From assembly GCF_010667655.1 (NCBI RefSeq), contig NZ_WHZU01000002.1, positions 163,556-227,555 of the forward strand: a DNA stretch of 64,000 nt, read 5' to 3'. The stretch comes from Bifidobacterium saimiriisciurei. Lineage in GTDB: Bacteria > Actinomycetota > Actinomycetes > Actinomycetales > Bifidobacteriaceae. Of the stretch, positions 1-8,475 are shown piece after piece. Within the stretch, counting starts at the first letter, position 1, and the number at the start of each line of letters is the position of its first letter. Made by a program: the position numbers and the translations under genes. The notes below the pieces were generated by a model. It had not been told where the DNA came from. It saw only the letters and a list, made by a program, of their open reading frames with translations, and did no database searches.

Positions 1-190
1 CGGCGCCCTCACCGTAGTCCTTGGTCAGTCCGATGGCCTCGATGGCCACCGATGAATGGCGTGCGGGCTCGCGGCCGGGCGGCAGGGGGATATCGTATGC
101 GGTATCCGTCGGACGTGCCACGTGCCTGGCGGCGCCGGTCATGCCTCCGGTGGCGAATGTCCTGGCTGCCGTATTCGTATGACGACCCAT
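1..190 (-). CDS. ABC transporter ATP-binding protein, N-terminal fragment
   Basis: The gene starts with ATG at 188-190 and runs off the left edge, so only about 63 residues are visible. After a Gly/Ala/Arg-rich leader of about 45 residues comes AIEAIGLTKDYGEGA, the usual first strand of an ABC nucleotide-binding domain just before the Walker A region. The start is supported by an AAAGGAAA ribosome-binding site a few bases upstream. The rest of the protein, its permease partner and its substrate are outside the window. The ABC ATPase assignment rests on this short N-terminal signature only. Confidence 0.6.
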   Translation of the reverse strand, partial: MGRHTNTAARTFATGGMTGAARHVARPTDTAYDIPLPPGREPARHSSVAIEAIGLTKDYGEGA

Positions 191-282
191 CACTTTTTCC
201 TTTCGTTCGGTCTCCGGGCCATGACGGCCCTGCTGGTTACCAAACTACGGAAAAACGGATGCCCGCCATATCGTACGTAGGG

Positions 283-330
283 CGGAAAAACAATGGTGGC
301 CCATCATCCCCGGGGATGATGGGCCACCAT
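283..330 (-). terminator. Rho-independent terminator behind the MFS exporter
   Basis: A perfect 38-bp palindrome (19-bp arms, 293-311 and 312-330) is followed on the minus strand by TTGTTTTTCC. It starts 20 bp beyond the MFS stop codon. Confidence 0.85.
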
Positions 331-349
331 GATCGGCGTTGCGATCGGA

Positions 350-1852
350 CTAGCGACGCCGCGCACGGATGCGGAAGGCGCAGGCCAGCGAGACGAGCGC
401 GATCGTGCAGATGACGATCATGACCGCGAACGTCCATGCGCCGCCGACGGCGGTCGCGTGGGCGAAGGCGGGCGTGCCCTCCCGTCCGGAGCCGGCCTGG
501 GCGATGGTGAGGACCGTGGAGAACAGCGCGGTGCCGACGGCTCCGCCGAACTGCAGCATGGTGTTGAAGATGGCGTTGCCGTCCGGGGTGAACTGCGGAG
601 GAATGGCGCTCAGGGCGCTGGTCATGATGTTGGAGTAGCCGAGCGCATAGCTGAGTCCGAAGATGAAATAGAATCCGGCGAGCAGCGCCGGGGTCAGCAG
701 CATGGAGAAGACAAGCAGCAGCACCGGGCCGACGATGGCCACGGCGAACGCGGACAGAATCGGACGCGTGGGGCCGAACCGGTCGTAGAGCACGCCGCCG
801 ACGGGTGCGAAGAACGCGCCGATCAATGCGCCGGGCAATACGAGCGCGCCGGCGAGGAAGGCGCTGGTGCCGAGCGACAGCTGGGCGAGGTTGGTGATCA
901 CGTAGCCGAATCCGATGCCAACCACCGGGAGTATCGCGTAGGCCAGCAGGTGCAGCAGCACCACCGGGTCACGCAGGATGCCGAGTCGGATGAGCGGCGA
1001 GAACGACCGTCTGGACGAGTATCCGAAGAACAGCAACGACAGCACGCCGATTGTAAGGCTTGCACCGGCGATGCCCGCCGACCGTGCGAACGAGGCCCCG
1101 TTGACGGCCTCGCTGATGGCCACTCCGGCCTGGTTCAACGCCATGATCAGCCCCGCCAGGCCGAGCACGATGGCGAGGAACTGCAGCGGATTGAGCTGCG
1201 CGAACTGGGTGGGCGTCTTCTGCTCGATGCACAGGAGCCCCACGATGAGCGACACCACCATCACCGGCAGGATGAGCACGAAGATCGCACGCCATGGCAG
1301 CACGCTGGAGATGGCGCCGCCCACGGTGGGGCCGATGGCCGGGGCCACCGTGATGACGAGGGAACCGACGCCCATGAGCCGGCCGATCTTCGTCCTCGGC
1401 GACTGTTCGAGGATGATGTTGATCATCAACGGCGTGGCGACGCCCGACCCCACACCCTGGATGATGCGGGCCACGATGAGCACCGGGAAGCTGCGCCCGA
1501 AGATCATGATGACGCATCCGGCGACGGCGAGGACGACCGCGGCCACGAAGATGCCCTTCAGCGGGAACCGCCGTTTGAGATACGAGCTGATGGGCATGGT
1601 GACGGCCACCGACAGCAGGTAGATCGTGGTGATCCATTGCACGGTGGCAGTGCCGACGTTGAGTTCCCGCATGAGTTCGGGGAACAGCACGGTCATCACC
1701 GTTTCGGTCAGGATGCCGAAGAACGCCAGCGAGCCGACGGCGAAGATGGCGCCGATGAGCCTGCGGGGAATCCGCTCCCCGTCCCGCGTCACCGCCTTGC
1801 CCGCATCACTGCGTTCGATTGTCTTATCGTCCTTGGGCCGCGGTTCCTTCAC
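350..1852 (-). CDS. DHA2-type (14-TM) MFS multidrug exporter
   Basis: A 500-residue integral membrane protein that probably exports drugs or other amphiphiles by proton antiport. It has about 14 hydrophobic segments and the antiporter motif C region (APAIGPTVGGAI) near residue 180, as in the EmrB/QacA (DHA2) group, whose members are about 450-550 residues long. The start is GTG at 1852, preceded by AAGGATGGA; the ATG just upstream runs into a stop in another frame. It has its own terminator and no adjacent regulator, so its substrate cannot be inferred. Confidence 0.85.
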   Translation of the reverse strand: MKEPRPKDDKTIERSDAGKAVTRDGERIPRRLIGAIFAVGSLAFFGILTETVMTVLFPELMRELNVGTATVQWITTIYLLSVAVTMPISSYLKRRFPLKGIFVAAVVLAVAGCVIMIFGRSFPVLIVARIIQGVGSGVATPLMINIILEQSPRTKIGRLMGVGSLVITVAPAIGPTVGGAISSVLPWRAIFVLILPVMVVSLIVGLLCIEQKTPTQFAQLNPLQFLAIVLGLAGLIMALNQAGVAISEAVNGASFARSAGIAGASLTIGVLSLLFFGYSSRRSFSPLIRLGILRDPVVLLHLLAYAILPVVGIGFGYVITNLAQLSLGTSAFLAGALVLPGALIGAFFAPVGGVLYDRFGPTRPILSAFAVAIVGPVLLLVFSMLLTPALLAGFYFIFGLSYALGYSNIMTSALSAIPPQFTPDGNAIFNTMLQFGGAVGTALFSTVLTIAQAGSGREGTPAFAHATAVGGAWTFAVMIVICTIALVSLACAFRIRARRR

Positions 1853-2020
1853 GATTCCATCCTTACGTCACATACCATCGGAATTTCGAAACGCTCTTCG
1901 TTACGCCCATCACGGATCCCATCCCTAAGGGTCCATGTCATCCACTGCGAGCCGGTACAAAAGCATGGAGCAGTGTAGCAGCACAGGCGAGACAATCGGC
2001 GACCCCGACGCATCCGACGT

Positions 2021-3196
2021 CTATGCTCCGAGAGCCGCCTCCATTCCGGCGGTCACATCGACCGGATGGCCGAGCTCGGCGAGCGCCGACCCGAGCACGC
2101 CGAGCGCGGTGACGACCTTCTGACGGCTGGCCGTGTATCCCATGTGGCCGATGCGGACGAGGCGTCCGGCCTCGTCGCCGAGGCCGCCGGAGATGTGCAG
2201 GCCGTATTCGTCGTCCATGATGCCGCGCAGTTTTCGGTCGTCGACACCGTCGGGCACGGTGACGGCGGTAACGGAGTTGGCCATGTTGGCGTCGTCATCC
2301 ACCCACAGTTCCAATCCCATGGCGCGGATGCCGGCGCGGGTGGCCTTGGCGGCCCGTTCATGGCGTGCGATGGATGCGTCGACGCCGCCTTCGTCCATGA
2401 TGATGTCCAATGCGGCCTTGAGCCCGTAGATCGACGAGATCGGCGGCGTATAGGGCACGTAGTCATGTTCCACCCACTGCCGCCATGGCAGGAACGACAG
2501 ATACGACCGTTCGTATCGTCCGGTTCGTGCGGCCACCTCCTCGGCGCGCTCCCACGCGCGCCCGCTCAGGGCGACCAGCGACATTCCCGGCGTCGAGCCG
2601 AGGCATTTCTGTGTGCCGGTGACGCATACGTCGACGCCCCATTCGTCGAACCGCACGTCGGAGCCGCCCACGCCGGAGACGGAGTCGACGATGGTGTACA
2701 CGCCGCGCTCATGGCATTCGCGGCAGATGGCCTCCATCGGGTTCTCGGAGGCGGACGGGGTCTCGGAGTGCACGAAGGCCAGAACCTTCGCGTCGGGATG
2801 CCGGTCGAGCGTTTCACGGACCTGCTCGATGGTCACGGACGTGTTGTAGGGCACGGACACGTCGACGACGTCGCCGCCGTAGGCGCGCAGCACCCTGGCG
2901 TATCCGGCGCCGTAGTATCCCGACGCCAGGTTGATGCACACGTCGCCGGGTTCGACGAGGTTGTAGGCGGCCATCTCCAGTCCGAGAATCGACTCGCCTT
3001 CGACCGGCAGCACACGGTCGTCGGTCCTGAACAGCTTCGACAGGTCGTCGCTGACCGACAGCATGAGCTCGACGAAGTTGTCGGTGCGGTGGTGCACCAT
3101 CTGCTGGCCCATTGCGGCCAGCACCCTCGGATAGACCGAGCAGGGGCCCGACGCCATCATGAGGTCGGGGATACGGGTGTGGAATTCGGTGGTCAT
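2021..3196 (-). CDS. Class V PLP-dependent aminotransferase (alanine-glyoxylate / serine-pyruvate type)
   Basis: A 391-residue fold-type I enzyme. The PLP lysine is in CVTGTQKCLGSTPG (about residue 195), the conserved Asp is in TIVDSVSGVGG, and the N-terminus MMASGPCSVYPRVLAAM matches the alanine-glyoxylate/serine-pyruvate aminotransferase family. It probably moves an amino group between Ala or Ser and a 2-oxoacid in the cytosol; the exact substrates cannot be read from sequence. I chose ATG 3196 because AGGAGG lies 5 bases upstream; the frame is open 22 codons further but without such a site. It is divergent from a ROK regulator, which may control it. Confidence 0.85.
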   Translation of the reverse strand: MTTEFHTRIPDLMMASGPCSVYPRVLAAMGQQMVHHRTDNFVELMLSVSDDLSKLFRTDDRVLPVEGESILGLEMAAYNLVEPGDVCINLASGYYGAGYARVLRAYGGDVVDVSVPYNTSVTIEQVRETLDRHPDAKVLAFVHSETPSASENPMEAICRECHERGVYTIVDSVSGVGGSDVRFDEWGVDVCVTGTQKCLGSTPGMSLVALSGRAWERAEEVAARTGRYERSYLSFLPWRQWVEHDYVPYTPPISSIYGLKAALDIIMDEGGVDASIARHERAAKATRAGIRAMGLELWVDDDANMANSVTAVTVPDGVDDRKLRGIMDDEYGLHISGGLGDEAGRLVRIGHMGYTASRQKVVTALGVLGSALAELGHPVDVTAGMEAALGA

Positions 3197-3299
3197 GATG
3201 CCTCCTGTCATTCGAGACGTCCATCCATCGTCATCGTAGTCGCGGAACATGAACGGCGACACTTATCGAAAGGTTGCTCGAAGAAGTGCCGTCAACCGA

Positions 3300-3305
3300 T
3301 ACAAT
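3300..3305 (+). promoter_or_regulatory. Candidate -10 box (TACAAT) of the ROK regulator
   Basis: TACAAT at 3300-3305 would start transcription near 3312. That fits the TTG start at 3327 and makes the upstream in-frame ATG (3249) unlikely. No convincing -35 is seen at 16-18 bp. Confidence 0.4.
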
Positions 3306-3326
3306 GGGCGATGGAAAGGCTTTCGA

Positions 3327-4460
3327 TTGGCAACTGCAACCACTGCGCAGGTCAAGCTGCATAACCGGCACCAGGTACTTGACTACATCTACCGTCACCA
3401 CGGCTCATCCAAGCAGGACATCATGCGCGACCTCGACATGAGCCTGCCCACCATCACGCAGAACCTGCGCGACCTCGAGGCCGAGGGGCTGATCCAGCGC
3501 GGAGGACTGTTCAAGTCGACCGGGGGAAGGAAGCCGCAACGTTACGTGTTCAACAGCCAGGCGCGGCTGTCGATCGGCGTGCGCATGACGGCGAAGCAGA
3601 TCATCGTATGCGCGGTGAACCTCCGGGGCGCATGCGTCAAGCGCGCCAGCGGACGCCTGCCATACGCTCATTCGGTGGCGTACTACCATCGCATCTGCCA
3701 GTTCGTCAACCAGTTCATCGACTCCCTCGGCGTGCCGTCACGGACGATTCTGGGCGTGTCGTTCTGCATGCAGGGCATCGTATCCTCCGACGGGCAGAGC
3801 ATCACGTTCGGCGAGATCCTCGGCAATACGGGGCTGACGACCGATACGTTCAGCCGTGAGATCGACTATCCGTGCACGTTCATCCATGATTCCGACGCGT
3901 CGGCGATGACCGAGCTGTGGCTGGATCCGAAGATCGACAACGCGCTGTGCGTGTACCTCGAGCCGTATATGGGCGGTGCCATCATCATCGACGGGCGTCT
4001 GCGCCAGGGCAGCAGCATGCGCAACGGCACCATCGAGCACATGACCCTGGTCAAGGACGGGGCCGCCTGCTACTGCGGACGCAGGGGATGCCTCGACGCG
4101 TACTGCTCGGCGAGGGTGCTGACGCAGAGCCGCGACGAAAGCCTGGAGGAGTTCTTCAATCAGGTGCGCGACGACGAATACACGCATCGCCGCGTGTTCA
4201 ACATCTATCTCGACAACCTCGCGCTGGCCATCAAGAACATGCGTACCGTGCTCAACTGCGATGTGATCGTGGGCGGGCAGGCCGGGCAGTACTTCACCAA
4301 CGACGACATGGCGGACCTCAAGGCCCGCGTGCAGCGGCTCGACTCGTTCCCCGACTGCGAGTTCACCATACGGAAGAGCGCCTGCACGGCCGACCAGGAC
4401 GTGCTGGGCGCGGCGCTGACCTTCGTGGAGCGGTTCATCGACGAGGTCTGCGGTCGGTAA
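3327..4460 (+). CDS. ROK family transcriptional regulator
   Basis: A sugar-responsive repressor-type protein of about 377 residues. The N-terminal winged helix-turn-helix (SSKQDIMRDLDMSLPTITQNL) is followed by a ROK domain with the zinc-binding motif CYCGRRGCLDAYC at about residues 250-262. I place the start at TTG 3327 because GGAAAGG lies 7 bases upstream and a -10-like TACAAT lies at 3300; an in-frame ATG at 3249 would add 26 unconserved residues. It is divergent from the aminotransferase. The effector sugar and operator are unknown. No sugar gene is adjacent, which is unusual for a local ROK repressor. Confidence 0.85.
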   Translation: MATATTAQVKLHNRHQVLDYIYRHHGSSKQDIMRDLDMSLPTITQNLRDLEAEGLIQRGGLFKSTGGRKPQRYVFNSQARLSIGVRMTAKQIIVCAVNLRGACVKRASGRLPYAHSVAYYHRICQFVNQFIDSLGVPSRTILGVSFCMQGIVSSDGQSITFGEILGNTGLTTDTFSREIDYPCTFIHDSDASAMTELWLDPKIDNALCVYLEPYMGGAIIIDGRLRQGSSMRNGTIEHMTLVKDGAACYCGRRGCLDAYCSARVLTQSRDESLEEFFNQVRDDEYTHRRVFNIYLDNLALAIKNMRTVLNCDVIVGGQAGQYFTNDDMADLKARVQRLDSFPDCEFTIRKSACTADQDVLGAALTFVERFIDEVCGR

Positions 4461-4554
4461 GCTGGCGTCGGGGCCGCTGGGCCGCCGCGGGCGGAGACCA
4501 TGACCATATAAGCCCATATATATGACGCAATGCACGTGAACACATATGGAATAT

Positions 4555-4598
4555 GGAACGAGGCTGCGGATGCCGTGCGGCACCAGCAGCCTCGTTCC
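4555..4598 (+). terminator. Hairpin, probable terminator of the ROK gene
   Basis: 13-bp arms (4555-4567 and 4586-4598) enclose a smaller nested hairpin, about 95 bp behind the ROK stop. There is no U-run on either strand. Apart from this hairpin I see nothing else in 4461-4763. Confidence 0.45.
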
Positions 4599-4763
4599 GT
4601 GTGTACCCGCTTCCATGGAAACGTCCCGTGAAGCGGACTCTGCAGGGAGATGTGCACGTCTTCGGACGAAGACGCGGTGACAGGGGCCCGACGCCATCCC
4701 CCAACAACGCCGAGCCCCGTGCATTTTCAGCCGGGAGTAAGGTTCCCCCATCGTCCTTTCGGG

Positions 4764-6080
4764 CTACTTGGCGAGACCGGACTCGCGCAGGGCCTCGAAG
4801 CCGCCCTTGAGGTCGTCGAGGATGTCCTCGATGTTCTCGGTGCCGATGGACAGGCGGATGGTGCCCTGGTGGATGCCCTGGTCCTCGAGCTCCTCCAGCG
4901 TCTCCTGGGAGTGCGTGGTGGAGGCCGGGTGGATGACGAGGGACTTCACGTCGGCCACGTTGGCGAGCAGGCTGAACAGGTGCAGGTTGTTGATGAACAC
5001 GCGTGCCGCGTCCTTGCCGCCCTTGATGTCGAAGGTGAAGATGGAGCCGGCGCCGTTCGGGAAGTACTTCTTGTACAGCTCGTGGTCGCGGCGGCCCGGG
5101 ATGCTCGGGTGGGAGACGGACTCGACCTCGGGCACGGTCTGCAGGTACTCGACGACCTTCAGGGCGTTCTGGACGTGGCGCTCGACACGCAGCGACAGCG
5201 TCTCGGTGCCCTGCAGGAGCAGGAAGGCGGCGAACGGGGAGAGCGTGGCGCCGGTGTCGCGCAGCAGGATGGCGCGGATGCGGGTCACGAAGGCGGCTCC
5301 GCCCAGGGCCTCGTAGAAGTTCAGGCCATGGTAGGACGGGTCGGGCTCGGTGAGGGTCGGGAACTTGCCCGGCACCTCGGCCCAGTTGAACTTGCCGCCC
5401 TCGACGACGACGCCGCCCAGCGTGGTGCCGTGGCCGCCGATGAACTTGGTGGCGGACTCGACGACCACGTCGGCGCCGTGCTCCAGCGGACGGAACAGGT
5501 ACGGGGTGGCGAAGGTGTTGTCCACGACGACCGGCAGATGGTGCTTGTGGGCGATCTCGGAGATGGCCTCGAAGTCGGGCAGGTCGGCGTTCGGGTTGCC
5601 GAAGGTCTCGAAGTAGACGAGCTTGGTGTTCTCCTGGATGGCGTCCTCGAAGTTCTGCGGGACCTCCGGGTCGACGAAGGTGGTGGTGATGCCGTCGCGC
5701 GGCAGGGTGTGCTTGAGCAGGTTGAAGGTGCCGCCGTAGATGTTCTTGGAGGAGACGATGTGGTCGCCGGACTGGGTGATGTTGCGCACGGCGTACTCGA
5801 CGGCCGCGGCGCCGGAGGCGACCGCGATGCCGGCGGTGCCGCCTTCGAGGGCGGCGATGCGGTCCTCGAACACGCCCTGGGTGGAGTTGGTCAGACGGCC
5901 GTAGATGTTGCCCGGGTCGGCCAGTCCGAAGCGGGCCTCGGCGTGGTCGAAGTCATGGAAGACGTAGGAGGTGGTGGCGTAGATCGGGACGGCGCGCGAG
6001 TCGGTCGCCGGATCGGCCTGCTCCTGACCGACGTGCAGCTGCAGTGTTTCGAAGCGGTAGTTCTTGTTCTTCTCAGCCAT
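4764..6080 (-). CDS. metY: O-acetylhomoserine aminocarboxypropyltransferase (O-acetylhomoserine sulfhydrylase)
   Basis: A 438-residue Cys/Met-metabolism PLP enzyme that makes homocysteine (or methionine from methanethiol) from O-acetylhomoserine and a thiol. The PLP lysine is in [18 protein letters not shown] (about residue 205). The length and the N-terminus [30 protein letters not shown] are those of MetY rather than of the shorter MetB/MetC enzymes (about 380-400 residues). ATG 6080 has AAGGAG upstream; a frame extension of 19 residues lacks a ribosome-binding site. It is monocistronic, with an inverted repeat touching its promoter (see 6134-6183). Codon use is strongly biased to GC-ending codons, as expected of a highly expressed gene. 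Confidence 0.92.
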   Translation of the reverse strand: MAEKNKNYRFETLQLHVGQEQADPATDSRAVPIYATTSYVFHDFDHAEARFGLADPGNIYGRLTNSTQGVFEDRIAALEGGTAGIAVASGAAAVEYAVRNITQSGDHIVSSKNIYGGTFNLLKHTLPRDGITTTFVDPEVPQNFEDAIQENTKLVYFETFGNPNADLPDFEAISEIAHKHHLPVVVDNTFATPYLFRPLEHGADVVVESATKFIGGHGTTLGGVVVEGGKFNWAEVPGKFPTLTEPDPSYHGLNFYEALGGAAFVTRIRAILLRDTGATLSPFAAFLLLQGTETLSLRVERHVQNALKVVEYLQTVPEVESVSHPSIPGRRDHELYKKYFPNGAGSIFTFDIKGGKDAARVFINNLHLFSLLANVADVKSLVIHPASTTHSQETLEELEDQGIHQGTIRLSIGTENIEDILDDLKGGFEALRESGLAK

Positions 6081-6133
6081 TGTGGTGAGCTCCTTCAAGT
6101 TCGTGTTTGGTTTGTTTTTGGTTGATGACTGTG

Positions 6134-6183
6134 ACAATATCCGCTCGAAGCCCCTGTTTTCAAGCCAAAACGGGCTTTTGGCT
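6134..6183 (-). promoter_or_regulatory. metY promoter with inverted-repeat operator
   Basis: On the minus strand, TTGAAA (6163-6158) and TATTGT (6139-6134) are 18 bp apart. An inverted repeat AGCCAAAA-n5-TTTTGGCT (6163-6183) abuts the -35. This placement suits a repressor or activator site of the sulfur/methionine regulon; the regulator is unknown. Confidence 0.5.
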
Positions 6184-6304
6184 ATCAGGGTTGGTTATAG
6201 CCTTTTCCCAGTCGCATGTTCCGCAATGGTTTGCCGACGCCGAGACGCCGCCGGTTTTCCCGAGGTTTTTCCATGACACGCCGATGGCCGTCCGCACGCC
6301 TCTG

Positions 6305-6398
6305 CATGTGGACGCGGGTCCGGATCGTCCACATGGCCCCGGACGGACGGGCCGACCGTCCACATGCGGCGGCCGGGGGTGGCACGGTTTTCCACATG
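6305..6398 (+). promoter_or_regulatory. Four TCCACATG boxes upstream of the yraN-comM-dprA genes
   Basis: TCCACATG occurs at 6328-6335, 6359-6366 and 6391-6398 (spacing 31 and 32 bp) and in reverse orientation at 6305-6312. The last box reads TTTTCCACA, close to a DnaA box. Four copies of an 8-mer in under 100 bp are unlikely by chance and suggest a binding array. Confidence 0.4.
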
Positions 6399-6445
6399 CG
6401 CCGGAAACCACGCCCCTCCGACGCCGATTGTGATGGACTCGAACC

Positions 6446-6922
6446 ATGAACCAAACATCACCATCCTTGCAGGAATCGCGGAACGCCGGAACGGCCATGC
6501 CGGTGCAGGCACCGCAGCATCTCATCCAACTCACCATGCAGCTGCACCGCCCGGGGCTCACCCCACGCCAGCTCGGCCGCATCGGCGAGGACTACGCGGC
6601 CATATGGCTGCAGAACCGGGGCTGGACCATCATCGACCGCAACTGGGGCTCCCGGTATGGCGAACTCGACATCATCGCCATCGACCGTGTGGGACAGCTC
6701 GCCTTCGTCGAGGTGAAAACCCGACGCAGCGCGCATTTCGGCGCCCCGCAGGACGCCGTCGACGCGCACAAGCGCATGGCGCTGCGACGGGCCGGCCTGC
6801 AATGGCTGCAGGAGCACGGCCGCGATGTGCCGCACATGGGCATGCGGTTCGATGTGCTCGCCCTCAGTGTGCTCGCCGGGCGCAGGGCCCCGCAGATCCG
6901 GCACATCCCGGGAGCGTTCTGA
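6446..6922 (+). CDS. YraN family (UPF0102) endonuclease-like protein
   Basis: A 158-residue protein of the UPF0102 group, which has a restriction-endonuclease-like fold and is thought to act in DNA metabolism. It shows the conserved order GRIGEDYAAIWL, ..YGELDIIAID.. and FVEVKTRRS, giving the E-D-ExK active-site pattern at about residues 50-95. About 35 N-terminal residues precede the domain, so a later start is possible; the ribosome-binding site at the chosen ATG is weak. The stop overlaps the comM start (TGATG). The yraN-comM-dprA order is typical of actinobacteria and supports a link to DNA uptake or recombination. Confidence 0.8.
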   Translation: MNQTSPSLQESRNAGTAMPVQAPQHLIQLTMQLHRPGLTPRQLGRIGEDYAAIWLQNRGWTIIDRNWGSRYGELDIIAIDRVGQLAFVEVKTRRSAHFGAPQDAVDAHKRMALRRAGLQWLQEHGRDVPHMGMRFDVLALSVLAGRRAPQIRHIPGAF

Positions 6923-8457
6923 TGGCCATCGGATCCGTGACCTCCGTGGGGCTTGTCGGGCTGAAGGCCTTCACCATCACCATGCAGGCGTACGTCTCGC
7001 CCGGCCTGCCGTACTTCTCCATCATCGGGCTGCCCGACACCTCGCTTTCCGAGGCACGCGAACGGGTCAAGTCCGCCTGCTCCTCCACCGGGTTCGCCTG
7101 GCCCCAGACACGAGTGACGGTGAACCTCTCCCCTGCCTCGCTGCCGAAAAGCGGCGCAAGCCACGACCTCGCCATCGCGGCGAGCGTGCTGTGCGCCGGA
7201 GGTGCCATACCCCATGACGTTCTGGAGCATACGCTGGTGATGGGAGAGCTGCGGCTTGACGGCTGCGTGCTGCCGATCAACGGGCTGCTGCCGATACTGC
7301 TGCACGCGCGGGCCTGTGGAATCCGCCGGGCGTTCATCCCGCAGGGCAACCTCGAAGAGGCCCGGCTCGTGACCGACATCACGGTCGTGCCCATCCGTCA
7401 CGTCGGCGAGCTCATCGAGCATCTGGGCGGCCGCGCGAAGTACCGCATACCCGATGACGCCGGCACCCTCTCCCCTCCCACGTCCATCGAGGACGGACTG
7501 CACGAGAGGGAGGTCCCCGACATGCGGCAGGTCATCGGGCAGGATCACATCAAGTGGGCGCTGGAGGTGGCGGCCGCAGGCGGACATCACATGATCATGG
7601 TCGGGCCTCCGGGCGCGGGCAAGACCATGCTGGCCTCCCGGCTCCCAGGGATCATGCCGCCGCTGAACGAACGCCAGCAGCTCGAAGTGGCGTCCATACG
7701 TTCCATCTGCGGAACGCTGCCGTCCTATGGCATATGCGACGTCCCCCCGTATGAGGCGCCCCACCACACGGCAAGCGTCGCGTCCCTGGTGGGAGGAGGA
7801 GCCGGCATCGCCAGCCCCGGCGCCATATCCCGCGCACATGACGGGGTTCTGTTCATGGACGAGGCGCCCGAGTTCCAGCCCCGCGTTCTGCAGACCATAC
7901 GCGAACCGTTGGAGACCGGCTTCGTCTCCATATCGCGGGCCAAGGGGACGGCTCATTACCCGGCGAGATTTCAGCTCGTCATGGCCGCCAACCCATGCCC
8001 GTGCGGCTTCGGCTGGGGCAACGGCGAGCGCTGCGTATGCAGCGTCAAGGAGCGCACCCGGTATTGGAACCGGCTGTCCGGACCGATCCTTGACCGCATC
8101 GACATCCAGGTGACGGTGCCGCCGATATCGAATCTCACATCGGAGGGGAACCGTCCGGGCGAATCCAGCCACGACATCCGTCTGCGTGTGATGGCGGCAC
8201 GCCAGGCCGCCGCCGAACGGTATCGCATGCATGGATGGCCCTGCAACGCCAAGGCCAGCGGCGAATGGCTGCGCGCCAACACGTCGCGCAAGGCCATGGC
8301 CCCGGTCGCAGCCGCCGTGGAGGACCAACGCCTGAGCCTGCGCGGCGCCGACCGGGCCCTGCGTCTGGCATGGACCCTCGCGGACGTGTCCGGGCGCACA
8401 TCACCGGGGCCCGAGGACGTGGCATGCGGCATATCCATGCGCACGAGACTGCAATGA
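6922..8457 (+). CDS. comM: YifB/ComM family magnesium chelatase-like AAA+ ATPase
   Basis: A 511-residue AAA+ protein. ComM-type enzymes are hexameric helicases that promote branch migration during natural transformation. Visible are an N-terminal ChlI-like domain (residues 1-120), Walker A VGPPGAGKTM (about 220), Walker B GVLFMDEAPEF (about 305), the Cys-containing AANPCPCGFG segment, and the C-terminal Mg-chelatase domain. ATG 6922 overlaps the yraN stop; the frame is open upstream but that stretch lies over yraN. Co-transcription with yraN and dprA is likely. Confidence 0.88.
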   Translation: MAIGSVTSVGLVGLKAFTITMQAYVSPGLPYFSIIGLPDTSLSEARERVKSACSSTGFAWPQTRVTVNLSPASLPKSGASHDLAIAASVLCAGGAIPHDVLEHTLVMGELRLDGCVLPINGLLPILLHARACGIRRAFIPQGNLEEARLVTDITVVPIRHVGELIEHLGGRAKYRIPDDAGTLSPPTSIEDGLHEREVPDMRQVIGQDHIKWALEVAAAGGHHMIMVGPPGAGKTMLASRLPGIMPPLNERQQLEVASIRSICGTLPSYGICDVPPYEAPHHTASVASLVGGGAGIASPGAISRAHDGVLFMDEAPEFQPRVLQTIREPLETGFVSISRAKGTAHYPARFQLVMAANPCPCGFGWGNGERCVCSVKERTRYWNRLSGPILDRIDIQVTVPPISNLTSEGNRPGESSHDIRLRVMAARQAAAERYRMHGWPCNAKASGEWLRANTSRKAMAPVAAAVEDQRLSLRGADRALRLAWTLADVSGRTSPGPEDVACGISMRTRLQ

Positions 8458-8475
8458 GACAAGAAGGGGGAGACC

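Noticed and set aside
4650..6125. A 491-codon plus-strand frame opposite metY
   Set aside because: Val/Gly/Asp-rich antisense frame without a start signal; metY on the minus strand explains the region.
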